The notes: generated by a model not told the origin, from the sequence alone. DNA of 6,595 nucleotides from Chloroflexota bacterium (GCA_021812735.1 JAKAMV010000334.1:1-6595), one strand, 5' to 3'. Shown: positions 1 to 5,870, counted from the first letter of the stretch. Translations and numbers: made by a program.

Positions 1-234
1 CGGCGTCGTCATGAAGGACGGCACGTTCTCCCCGTACACCTCGCGCGCGAGATCGGCGATCTCGGACACGGTCGCCAGGCGGCGCTGCGTGTCGGCGCTG
101 ACCGCCCCGGAGCCGCGCAGTTCCCAGCGCTCGATGCTGCGGGTGCTGACGTCGAGGGCACGCGAGAGCAGCTCGCGCGACAGCCCGAGCCGGTCCCGCG
201 CGGTGCGGATCTCGGGCGCTCGGACCTGTGCCAT
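1..234 (-). CDS. Xre-type HTH protein, probable MbcA/ParS-like antitoxin (3' end outside window)
   Basis: This reading frame starts at ATG (234-232) and stays open for 78 codons to the window edge, so only the N-terminal part is seen. An AGGAGG Shine-Dalgarno sequence lies six bases upstream and fixes the start. Residues 8-40 form a helix-turn-helix of the Xre kind: RTARDRLGLSRELLSRAL, then DVSTRSIERWE with the typical recognition-helix ending 'ERWE'. The following stretch RRLATVSEIADLAREVYG and the ending PSFMTTP resemble the linker of Xre/MbcA/ParS (DUF2384) antitoxins, in which a C-terminal toxin-binding domain follows. That domain would lie to the left of the window, and a partner toxin (for example of the RES type) would be expected beyond it. 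A perfect palindrome at the promoter fits autorepression. The HTH call is firm; the antitoxin call is an inference. A stand-alone Xre regulator is the alternative. Confidence 0.8.
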   Translation of the reverse strand, partial: MAQVRAPEIRTARDRLGLSRELLSRALDVSTRSIERWELRGSGAVSADTQRRLATVSEIADLAREVYGENVPSFMTTP

Positions 235-243
235 CTCGGACCT

Positions 244-269
244 CCTGTACCGACACCTGTCGGTACAGG
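244..269. promoter_or_regulatory. Perfect 12+2+12 bp palindromic operator before the Xre gene
   Basis: CCTGTACCGACA (244-255) and TGTCGGTACAGG (258-269) are exact reverse complements separated by CC. The site begins 10 bp before the start codon of the HTH gene, overlaps its AGGAGG sequence, and covers the transcription start predicted from the promoter just upstream. A dimer of the encoded HTH protein bound here would block both transcription and access to the leader, so autorepression is the simplest reading. The twelve-base arms are far longer than expected by chance. The binding protein is inferred. Confidence 0.85.
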
Positions 270-270
270 C

Positions 271-300
271 AGCGTACGCCGTCTTCTCCCGCGCCGTCAA
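271..300 (-). promoter_or_regulatory. Probable sigma70-type promoter of the Xre gene
   Basis: Read on the minus strand, TTGACG (300-295) is followed after 18 bp by TACGCT (276-271). These match the -35 and -10 consensus at five of six and at the key TA...T positions. The expected start point, about seven bases further, falls near 264, inside the palindromic operator. The promoter sits in the 105 bp gap after the exporter stop codon, so the HTH gene need not depend on read-through from the exporter. Confidence 0.6.
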
Positions 301-339
301 GGTCCGGCCCGGGCGCCGGTGGCAGCGAGGCGACCAGGG

Positions 340-1833
340 TCAGGCCGCGGGAGTCACCCGCCGGACCGCCTCGCCGTGGCCGGGCCGTGTCAGCGAGGCC
401 ATCGCCCCCACGATCGCGATGCCCGCGCCCGCCAGCATGGCCAGGTGGTAGCCCGACACGTAGGCGGAGGCCGCGCCGATGCTCCCGGCGTGCCCGGTCA
501 GGAGCACGGCTTGTCCGCCCGCGCCGAGTCGGGAGGTGGCCAGGGCGCCGAGCACACCGATTGACAGCGCCTGGCCCAGGAACCGCATCGTCCCGAGCAT
601 GCCCGAGGCGACCCCCAGCTGCGCCCTCGGCACGGACCCCATCACCGCCGAGGTGTTGGGTGAGCTGAAGGCTGCCATGCCCACGCCGACGATGACGAGC
701 TCACCCACGAGCACCGGCATGACCGGGTGGGCCGGGAGCCGCGAGAGCATCACCAGGCCCGCGGCGATGACGGCCATTCCGCCGCTGGAGAGCCAGCGCG
801 AGCCGAACACGTCCGAGGCCCGCCCCGCCAGCCACGAGAGGGCGACCATGGCTGCCGGCGCCGCGACCAGGACGAGCCCGGCCTGCTCGGGGCTCCGGCC
901 GCTCACCACCTCCAGGAACACGGAGGTGAGCACCGTCACGGCCGAGAACGCGATGTAGTTGGCGAGGGCGGCGAGGTTGGCGGTGGCGAACAGCCGGCTG
1001 CGACGGAACAGGCCCACGTCCAGGAGTGCGGCGGCGCGGCCCGACTCCCACGCCACGAGTACGACCACGCCGGTCGCACCGGCGATCATGAGCACGAGCG
1101 ACGCGGGGGCCGTCCAGCCCCAGATCGGGGCCAGGCTCACCCCCACCATGCCGGCTGCCAGGGCGCTCACCAGCAGCGCCAGCCCCGGCAGGTCGAACCG
1201 GGCCCGCGTCCGCTCGCGTCCGGCGTGGCGCCTGCTGACCAGGCCCCAGCCCAGCGCCAGGCTCGCCGCCGCCACCGGGACGTTGACGTAGAAGATCGAT
1301 CGCCATCCGACCTGCTCGGTGAGCAGGCCACCCAGTGCCGGACCGAGGGCGAGCCCGAGGTAGACCGCGGTGACGTTGAGTCCGAGAGCCTTGCCACGTT
1401 CCGACGGGGGGAAGGCCTCGGTGACGAGCGCCGTGGACGTTGCCGACAGCAGGGCCGCCCCCAGGCCCTGGATGCAGCGGGCGGCGAGGAGCCACTCCGT
1501 CGATGTCGAAGCCCCTGCGGCAGAGGATGCCAGCGCGAAGACCACCAGCCCGATCCGGTACAGGCGGAGGCCGCCCCACGTGTCCGCCAGGCGTCCGGCG
1601 GGGATGAGCGCGACCGTGAGCACGAGCAGGTAGATGAGCTGCACCCAGAGCGCCCCGACGAAGCTGAGGTGGAGAGCAGGCCCGATCCTGGGCAGGGCGA
1701 TGGCCACGACGCTGCCATCGAACGGAGCGATGAACGCCCCGATCGCCGTCGCTCCGAGCACGCGCCAGCGCCGCCTCGAAAGGTCGTCGTCGCCGTGCTC
1801 GCCGGGCCCGTGGTCTGCCCGGGCCGTCACCAT
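340..1833 (-). CDS. MFS multidrug exporter, DHA2 (EmrB/QacA) family, 14 TM
   Basis: This 497-residue inner-membrane protein is probably a proton-driven drug or metabolite antiporter. It carries the family motifs in order: FDGSVVAIALP in TM1 (38-48, the D/E-x-x-I-V-x-x-ALP motif), motif A GRLADTWGGLRLYR (80-93), motif B RCIQGLGAAL (119-128), antiporter motif C GLALGPALGG (160-169), GWRSIFYVNVP (176-186), and the C-half motif around SSPNTSAVMGSVP (390-402). Its length and about 14 hydrophobic segments fit DHA2 proteins of roughly 480-500 residues. The start is uncertain. ATG at 1833 gives a short charged cytoplasmic N-terminus before TM1, but the only GGAGG upstream is about 23 bases away, too far for normal use. 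The open frame continues upstream across the DUF1810 gene and is not credible there. The substrate cannot be told from sequence. It is divergent from the DUF1810 gene and is followed on the same strand by the Xre gene after 105 bp. Confidence 0.9.
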   Translation of the reverse strand: MVTARADHGPGEHGDDDLSRRRWRVLGATAIGAFIAPFDGSVVAIALPRIGPALHLSFVGALWVQLIYLLVLTVALIPAGRLADTWGGLRLYRIGLVVFALASSAAGASTSTEWLLAARCIQGLGAALLSATSTALVTEAFPPSERGKALGLNVTAVYLGLALGPALGGLLTEQVGWRSIFYVNVPVAAASLALGWGLVSRRHAGRERTRARFDLPGLALLVSALAAGMVGVSLAPIWGWTAPASLVLMIAGATGVVVLVAWESGRAAALLDVGLFRRSRLFATANLAALANYIAFSAVTVLTSVFLEVVSGRSPEQAGLVLVAAPAAMVALSWLAGRASDVFGSRWLSSGGMAVIAAGLVMLSRLPAHPVMPVLVGELVIVGVGMAAFSSPNTSAVMGSVPRAQLGVASGMLGTMRFLGQALSIGVLGALATSRLGAGGQAVLLTGHAGSIGAASAYVSGYHLAMLAGAGIAIVGAMASLTRPGHGEAVRRVTPAA

Positions 1834-1920
1834 GGCCGTGACACCGGGCGCGGTCGCCTCCGGCGCTGCGGCCGTTCCGGCGGGTCGCCCTCCCCTGCCC
1901 CGCCGTCGCACAATGGATCG
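1834..1920. promoter_or_regulatory. Short divergent intergenic region, exporter / DUF1810 gene
   Basis: These 87 bp separate two outward-facing genes and must hold both promoters. I see no convincing -35/-10 pair for the exporter. For the plus strand, CACAAT (1909-1914) ends six bases before the ATG at 1921. It could serve as a -10 element for a leaderless mRNA, which would explain the missing Shine-Dalgarno sequence, but no good -35 accompanies it. Confidence 0.3.
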
Positions 1921-2337
1921 ATGCCGTACGACCTCGAGCGCTTCATGGCCGCCCAAGAATACGTGTACGAGGGCGTGCTCTCCGAGCTGCGACGCGGATT
2001 CAAGACGGGCCACTGGATCTGGTTCATCTTCCCCCAGGTGGCCGGCCTCGGGCACAGCGACACCTCCCGCTACTTCGCCATCGGCTCGCTGGACGAGGCG
2101 CGCGCCTACCTTGCGCATCCGGTGCTCGGGGCGCGCCTGCGCGAGTGCGCCCGGATCGTCCTGGAGACGGAGGGACGCACGGCGGAGGACATCTTCGGAC
2201 CCACCGACGCGATGAAGGTGCGCTCGTGCATGACGCTGTTCCACCGGGCCGCGCCCGACGATCCGGTCTTCGCCCACGTGCTCGACCGCTGCTACGGTGG
2301 CGTCGCCGACGAGGCGACCGACGCACGGCTCAGGTGA
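1921..2337 (+). CDS. DUF1810 family protein
   Basis: This small soluble protein of 138 residues covers the whole DUF1810 domain. I recognise the conserved blocks DLERFMAAQEYVYEGVLSEL (4-23), the aromatic motif HWIWFIFPQ (31-39), AHPVLGARLREC (65-76), and FGPTDAMKVRSCMTLF (92-107). Its length is normal for the family, which usually occurs as a single-domain protein of about 140 residues. The biochemical role is not established; database names such as 'calpastatin' for relatives are not supported. The ATG at 1921 places the DLxRF block at the very N-terminus, as in relatives. No Shine-Dalgarno sequence is visible, so the message may be leaderless. The stop lies eight bases into the 3' end of the convergent kinase gene, leaving no room for separate terminators. 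The neighbours give no clue to function. Confidence 0.9.
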   Translation: MPYDLERFMAAQEYVYEGVLSELRRGFKTGHWIWFIFPQVAGLGHSDTSRYFAIGSLDEARAYLAHPVLGARLRECARIVLETEGRTAEDIFGPTDAMKVRSCMTLFHRAAPDDPVFAHVLDRCYGGVADEATDARLR

Positions 2338-3907
2338 GCCCTGCCTGTCCCTCCGCCATCCGCGGCAGCAGGATCTCGAAGGTGCTGCCCGCCCCCGGTG
2401 CGCTGGTCACGTCGATCGTCCCGCCGAACGACTCGACGATCCGATGGACGCTGGTCAACCCGAGGCCCGTTCCGAATTCGCGCTCGCGGGTCGTGAAGAA
2501 GGGCTCGAAGATTCGGCCGGCGGTCTCGGCGCTCATGCCCTCTCCCGTGTCCCGGACGACGATGCGAACCCATCCCGCGCGCGGGGCGCCCGGCTGCCGG
2601 CCGGACCAGTCGGACACCTCGATGTCCAATCGGCCGCCGTCGGGCATCGCGTGTACCGCGTTCGAGACGAGGTTGAGGAGGACCTCCTCGAACTGGGTGC
2701 GATCGCCGATCACGCGGCCCCGGTCCCCATCGGCCGTGACGTGGACCTCGATCGCATCGCCAGCCATCCGCTGGGCGACGGGGCCGAATTCCCGCGCGAT
2801 GAGTGCCGGATCGATCGGGCCGAGCGCGACATCGTGCCCACGCGCGAACGCGAGCAGCTGGGTCACGAGTGCGCGTCCGCGCTCAACCGAGGCCGCCACC
2901 TGGTCGAGGTCGTGCGCGCGAGGATCGTCCTCCGGCAGCGTCTCGCGCACGAACCCGTTGAACATCGAGATCCCGAGCAGGACGTCGCTGAAGTCGTGTG
3001 CGACGCTGCTCGCGAACTGTCCGATCGCCTCGAGCCGCGCGCTGCGGATCCTTCGCCGGCCGTGGACCTTCAGGGCGGTGATGTCGAACGCGATGCCGTA
3101 CCAGCGAAGCGCCCTGCCGCCGGCGTCGCGCACGCACGTCATCCGCTCGTGGAGCCAGACCGTGGCGCCGTCCGCCCGGCGGACGCGGTACTCGAGGTCG
3201 TATCCGTTCAGGTCCTGGTCGTGGTCCCAGGTTTCCGCGGTCTGGGCACGATCCTCCGGAACGACGAGCGAGCGCCAGAATCCCGGCTCGGCGAGGCGCG
3301 CCGCCGGGTAGCCCAGGATGCGCTCTCCCTGCGGGCTGACCCACGAGGTGCCGGCCTCCATGTCGCGCACGGACACGATGCCGTCGAGCTCCTCGACGAG
3401 CGTTCGATACCGTTCCTCGCTCGCGCGGAGCGCTCGTGCCGCACGAAGCTGCTCCGTGACGTCGCGCGCGCTCAGGACCAGCGAGCCGCCCGACCGGACG
3501 ACCTGGTGCTCCACGAGGACGGAATCGCCGAGGTCCAGGAGGCCGACGGCCGGCTGGCCACCGTCCATCACGGCGGCGTGCACGGCCCGCTCTCCCGCGA
3601 TCACGGGAAGCGCCTCGTAGAGCCTGCGCCCGACGAGCCCGCCCTGCGGCTGCCCGAACAGGCGTCGCCACGCGTGGTTCGCGTGCTCGATCCGGAAGTC
3701 GGCGATGCCGCCGGCGGCATCGCGGATCGGCGTGAGCACGACCAGCGCGACCGGGGCGTCGTCGAGGGCGTTCAGCCAGCGCCACTCACGCGGGGTGCGG
3801 TCGAGCGGCGGGATGACGGCGATGCTGGCCCCGCCTCGCCTCGATGCTCCACCCGGCGAGGTGGCGGCGCGCGTTCCGGGCCCGTTCCCCGCTCGAGACG
3901 TCGTCAC
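2330..3907 (-). CDS. Cytosolic PAS-PAS sensor histidine kinase
   Basis: This 525-residue kinase should autophosphorylate on a histidine and pass phosphate to the regulator encoded just upstream. Domains in order: an Ala/Gly/Arg-rich N-terminal tail (1-40), a PAS-like domain (about 43-155, ending DVTEQLRAARALRASEERYR), a second PAS_3-type domain (about 158-280, with GYDLEYRVRRADGATVWLHE and ending GIAFDITALK), HisKA (about 288-356) with phospho-acceptor His304 in SVAHDFSDVLLGI, and HATPase (about 400-516) with N-box NLVSNAVHAMPDGG, G1 DTGEGM, F-box FEPFFTT, G2 GTGLGL and G3 GAGSTF. No transmembrane segment is seen, so it senses a cytosolic cue. It starts with GTG; GGAGG lies five bases upstream, and GTGA fuses its start to the regulator's stop, implying translational coupling. 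The H-box is odd: HDFSD where relatives usually have HDFNN. PAS ligands are unknown. Confidence 0.93.
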   Translation of the reverse strand: MTTSRAGNGPGTRAATSPGGASRRGGASIAVIPPLDRTPREWRWLNALDDAPVALVVLTPIRDAAGGIADFRIEHANHAWRRLFGQPQGGLVGRRLYEALPVIAGERAVHAAVMDGGQPAVGLLDLGDSVLVEHQVVRSGGSLVLSARDVTEQLRAARALRASEERYRTLVEELDGIVSVRDMEAGTSWVSPQGERILGYPAARLAEPGFWRSLVVPEDRAQTAETWDHDQDLNGYDLEYRVRRADGATVWLHERMTCVRDAGGRALRWYGIAFDITALKVHGRRRIRSARLEAIGQFASSVAHDFSDVLLGISMFNGFVRETLPEDDPRAHDLDQVAASVERGRALVTQLLAFARGHDVALGPIDPALIAREFGPVAQRMAGDAIEVHVTADGDRGRVIGDRTQFEEVLLNLVSNAVHAMPDGGRLDIEVSDWSGRQPGAPRAGWVRIVVRDTGEGMSAETAGRIFEPFFTTREREFGTGLGLTSVHRIVESFGGTIDVTSAPGAGSTFEILLPRMAEGQAGLT

Positions 3908-4530
3908 AGGAGCCTCCGCTCGATGGCGTACCGCGTCAGCTCCGCGTTCCGCGACAACCCCATCTTCTCGAGCAGCCGGGTGCGGTACGTGCTCGCGGTC
4001 TTCACCGAGATCCCGAGCTCGGACGCGATCTCGGTGAGGCTCCCACCGGCGGCGAGACCACGGAACACCTCGTATTCGCGGCGCGACAGCCGCTCGTGCG
4101 GCAGCGCGGTGTCTTCACGTGTGAGGTGGCTCGCCAGGAGCTGGGCCGTCCTGGAGGTGACGTGGGAGTGCCCCGCGGCGACCGTTCGCACGGCGTCGAT
4201 GAGTTCCTCGGCCGAAGCGGTCTTCTCGACGTAGCCGGCCGCCCCGGCCGTGAGGCACCGGAGCGCCATCTCGTCCTGCGCCTGCCCGGAGAAGACGAGG
4301 ATGCGGAGGTCCGGTCGGAGCTTCCGAAGCGTCGCGATCAGCTCGAGGCTGCCGCCCGGCATCCCGAGGTCGAGCAGGCACACGTCCGCAGGCTCCGAGA
4401 GCACCAGCGCCTGCAGCTCGGGGCCGGACGCGGCGACGCCGACCACCTCGATGTTGCCGGCCGCGGTCAGCAGGCGCTGCACGCCATCGCGGACCACCAC
4501 GTGGTCGTCGGCGAAGAGCACCCGAGTCAT
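3904..4530 (-). CDS. NarL/FixJ-family response regulator
   Basis: This 208-residue DNA-binding regulator is the likely partner of the kinase that follows it. The receiver domain (about 1-120) has the acidic pair Asp8/Asp9 (LFADDH), phospho-acceptor Asp54 in CLLDLGMPGG, Ser81 (VFSGQ) and Lys103 (YVEKTAS), so every residue needed for phosphorylation is present. A LuxR-type HTH (about 146-206) follows: LSRREYEVFRGLAAGGSLTEIASELGISVKTASTYRTRLLEKMGL. The ATG at 4530 is chosen because GGAGG lies nine bases upstream and the usual M-x-x-V-L-x-A-D-D-H begins there; an ATG 60 bases further up only adds an unrelated tail. Its stop overlaps the kinase start by four bases. It is divergent from the secreted-protein gene at 4750, which makes that gene and its own operon natural targets, though this is inferred from position. 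Confidence 0.95.
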   Translation of the reverse strand: MTRVLFADDHVVVRDGVQRLLTAAGNIEVVGVAASGPELQALVLSEPADVCLLDLGMPGGSLELIATLRKLRPDLRILVFSGQAQDEMALRCLTAGAAGYVEKTASAEELIDAVRTVAAGHSHVTSRTAQLLASHLTREDTALPHERLSRREYEVFRGLAAGGSLTEIASELGISVKTASTYRTRLLEKMGLSRNAELTRYAIERRLL

Positions 4531-4706
4531 GTCCGCACGCCTCCATTGCGGGGATGCCTGGAGGCGCGCAGTCAACCCGCGCGGGGTCATTCTCCCACCG
4601 CGGTGACCGGGTGGGAAGACTCCTACGCCGAAAGTCCTCCTCTTCCTACAGACCTGCCGCGGGGTCGATCGCTAGCGTTCAGGGTGCCCGGACCCGTGGG
4701 GGGGAT

Positions 4707-4720
4707 GCGACAGATGTCGC
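4707..4720. promoter_or_regulatory. Palindrome in the leader of the secreted-protein gene
   Basis: GCGACA (4707-4712) and TGTCGC (4715-4720) form a perfect six-bp inverted repeat with a GA spacer, 30 bp before the start codon. A repeat this short is expected once or twice by chance in a window of this size. It is listed because its core, CGACA-N2-TGTCG, has the same sequence and spacing as the centre of the long operator at 244-269. It may be a protein-binding site; the binding protein is unknown. Confidence 0.4.
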
Positions 4721-4729
4721 GGACAGGTC

Positions 4730-4747
4730 AGCACTGGAGGGAGTGCT
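4730..4747 (+). promoter_or_regulatory. Hairpin presenting the Shine-Dalgarno sequence in its loop
   Basis: AGCACT (4730-4735) and AGTGCT (4742-4747) are exact reverse complements, and the six bases between them, GGAGGG (4736-4741), are the Shine-Dalgarno sequence of the gene starting at 4750. The ribosome-binding site would thus be the whole loop of a six-bp hairpin that ends two bases before the ATG. This could expose the site, limit ribosome access, or offer a GGA-in-loop target for an RNA-binding protein of the CsrA type. The structure is predicted by eye. Confidence 0.55.
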
Positions 4748-4749
4748 CC

Positions 4750-5766
4750 ATGCGCAAGCTCGCTGTCGGCGCGACGGGCCGTGCCCTCGCCCCGTTTGTA
4801 CTCATCCTGGTCGTGGCCATGCTGGCCCCCGCCGGGGTTCTCGCCAGGGGGACTCCGGGTGGCGGAGGCGGCGGTGGAGGCGGTGGCGGAGGTCATCGAC
4901 CACCGCCCGAGGTGGCCACCAGCAACCTGTCGGTGCCGACGATCATGGTCGGCACCTACGCGTTCAGCGTCGTCTGCGGGGCGGACTCAACTGTCCCGTC
5001 CGCACTGGTCGCCCCGACCAACGTGCCATTGCCGTTGAACCTCTACGACATCAACGGCGACGGCGCGGTGGAGTCGGACGCGTACTACTACGTGCAGGGC
5101 GTGCACAAGTGGCAGGCGCAGTGCTACAAGGCCGCCTCGGCGTCGGTGACCGCCGCGTGGGGCGACAACCTCGGTGGCGATGCGTCGCTGAAGGTCGGGT
5201 CGCCCGTCCGCGTCGAGCTTGGCCTGTTCGAGGACGACGCGCTGGTCTCCATGCAGGGCTACACCGTCGTCAAGCTGGAGCCGCTGAAGCTCGACCGGGA
5301 GTCGGCCTACGGGACGGCTGCGACCCGGGAATGCACGACAGATGAATTCGGCGAGACGACGTGCACGCCGTTCGCGGCCACCGCGGCGACGTTCTCGACT
5401 GCGACCTCGCCCGTGCGGGTCTACGACTCCGGGATGCAGCTCGCCATCACCAAGGTCGCCGACGGCACGTACGTCGTAGGACCCGAGGATCCCACCGCGG
5501 AGATCAACGCGACCGGCGCGGTCGTGTACGGCTACAACTGGACGCCGGCGGCCGCCGGCGACTACACCATCAGCTTCACGACGTCCACCAACGTGTCGAT
5601 CACGGGCACGGACGTCGGCACCTTTGAGGCAAACGAGACGTGCGTGACAGACCCAGACACGAATGAAGAGGTCTGCACGCCCACCGGCTCCTACACCGTG
5701 TCGCTCACCGTCACCGTGGCCGGTGGCGGAGGCGGCGGAGGAGGCAGCGGCTATCACGGCCACTGA
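4750..5766 (+). CDS. Secreted protein of unknown family with terminal glycine tracts
   Basis: I do not recognise a named family for this 338-residue protein. A Sec signal peptide is clear: MRK start, hydrophobic core about 14-31, probable cleavage after VLA (Ala32). The mature chain opens with a run of twelve Gly (37-48) and HRPPP, and ends with eight Gly (325-332) and SGYHGH. Between them are beta-rich segments. YGYNWTPAAAGDYTISF (260-276) and GSYTVSLTVTV (313-323) look like strands of Ig-like domains. NLYDINGDGAVESDAYYY (97-114) holds a D-x-N-x-D-G loop like calcium-binding EF-hand or dockerin loops, though the last acidic residue is one place early. Six cysteines (76, 125, 195, 205, 298, 309) allow three disulfides, and the last four sit in two related C-x-T-D...C-T-P loops. 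No sortase signal or C-terminal anchor is present. GGAGGG eight bases upstream fixes the start. It faces the two-component operon and is followed by an intrinsic terminator. Confidence 0.9.
   Translation: MRKLAVGATGRALAPFVLILVVAMLAPAGVLARGTPGGGGGGGGGGGGHRPPPEVATSNLSVPTIMVGTYAFSVVCGADSTVPSALVAPTNVPLPLNLYDINGDGAVESDAYYYVQGVHKWQAQCYKAASASVTAAWGDNLGGDASLKVGSPVRVELGLFEDDALVSMQGYTVVKLEPLKLDRESAYGTAATRECTTDEFGETTCTPFAATAATFSTATSPVRVYDSGMQLAITKVADGTYVVGPEDPTAEINATGAVVYGYNWTPAAAGDYTISFTTSTNVSITGTDVGTFEANETCVTDPDTNEEVCTPTGSYTVSLTVTVAGGGGGGGGSGYHGH
4858..4893 (+). repeat. Coding GGN repeat, twelve glycines
   Basis: Twelve consecutive glycine codons using mixed GGT/GGC/GGA form an imperfect triplet repeat just after the signal peptide. 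It would give a flexible linker between the membrane side and the folded part. A second tract of eight Gly codons (5722-5745) closes the protein. Mixed codons mean slippage is less likely than in a pure repeat, but length variation between strains is plausible. Confidence 0.85.
5722..5745 (+). repeat. Coding GGN repeat, eight glycines near the C-terminus
   Basis: Eight glycine codons, residues 325-332, precede the terminal SGYHGH. With the N-terminal tract it frames the folded region between two flexible arms. The final His-Gly-His tail might bind metal; this is a guess from composition. Confidence 0.8.
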
Positions 5767-5837
5767 GGCGTATCGAGCCTGTTGGCGAGGCGGCTCTCAG
5801 GAGCGCGGCCGCAGGCCGTAGTCGCCGTTCCGGAGAT

Positions 5838-5870
5838 CACGGGGGAGCCACTCGACGATCAACCCCCGTG
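5838..5870 (+). other. Inverted repeat upstream of the terminator
   Basis: CACGGGGG (5838-5845) and CCCCCGTG (5863-5870) are perfect eight-bp arms around a 17-base loop. No T-run follows. Its CCCCCG could also pair with the first arm of the terminator hairpin at 5884-5889, so it may be part of a tandem terminator or an alternative fold. Neither role is shown. Confidence 0.4.

Larger units (their letters stand above)
4531..4749. promoter_or_regulatory. Divergent control region, two-component operon / secreted-protein gene
   Basis: This 219 bp stretch contains no gene and must hold promoters in both directions. On the minus strand, TTGACT (4575-4570) is a good -35-like hexamer for the regulator operon, but no matching -10 lies at 16-18 bp. 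On the plus strand, TAGCGT (4673-4678) could be a -10 for the secreted gene without a clear -35; it overlaps the 8 bp palindrome CGCTAGCG (4670-4677). Other symmetry is CCCGCGCGGG (4576-4585) and an inverted repeat TCCCACC / GGTGGGA (4593-4599, 4610-4616). Two leader elements are listed separately. Promoter positions here are weakly supported. Confidence 0.45.

Noticed and set aside
701..1579. 292-codon minus-strand frame inside the exporter
   Set aside because: It is a shifted frame of the exporter, rich in Gly/Arg/Pro, with no motif.
727..1920. Upstream extension of the DUF1810 frame, antisense to the exporter
   Set aside because: The DUF1810 domain starts at 1921. The upstream part is low-complexity and lies wholly opposite the exporter.
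1834..2277. N-terminal extension of the exporter frame
   Set aside because: It is antisense to the DUF1810 gene and would put about 150 hydrophilic residues before TM1, which the family lacks.
2302..2318. Hairpin GTCGCC / GGCGAC as a terminator for the kinase operon
   Set aside because: It is only six bp, lies inside the DUF1810 coding region, and no T-run follows on the minus strand.
2297..4234. 645-codon plus-strand open frame opposite the kinase and regulator
   Set aside because: It is antisense to two genes with complete catalytic motifs. Its composition is Arg/Ala/Asp/Pro-rich without any domain, as expected for the mirror frame of high-GC codons.
4570..4575. TTGACT as the -35 of the regulator operon promoter
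   Set aside because: The hexamer is good, but nothing like a -10 lies 16-18 bp downstream; the closest, CAATGG, is at 21 bp. It is kept only as a note in the region entry.
3844..4749. N-terminal extension of the secreted-protein frame
   Set aside because: It runs antisense to the regulator. A strong SD sequence and a signal peptide mark the start at 4750.
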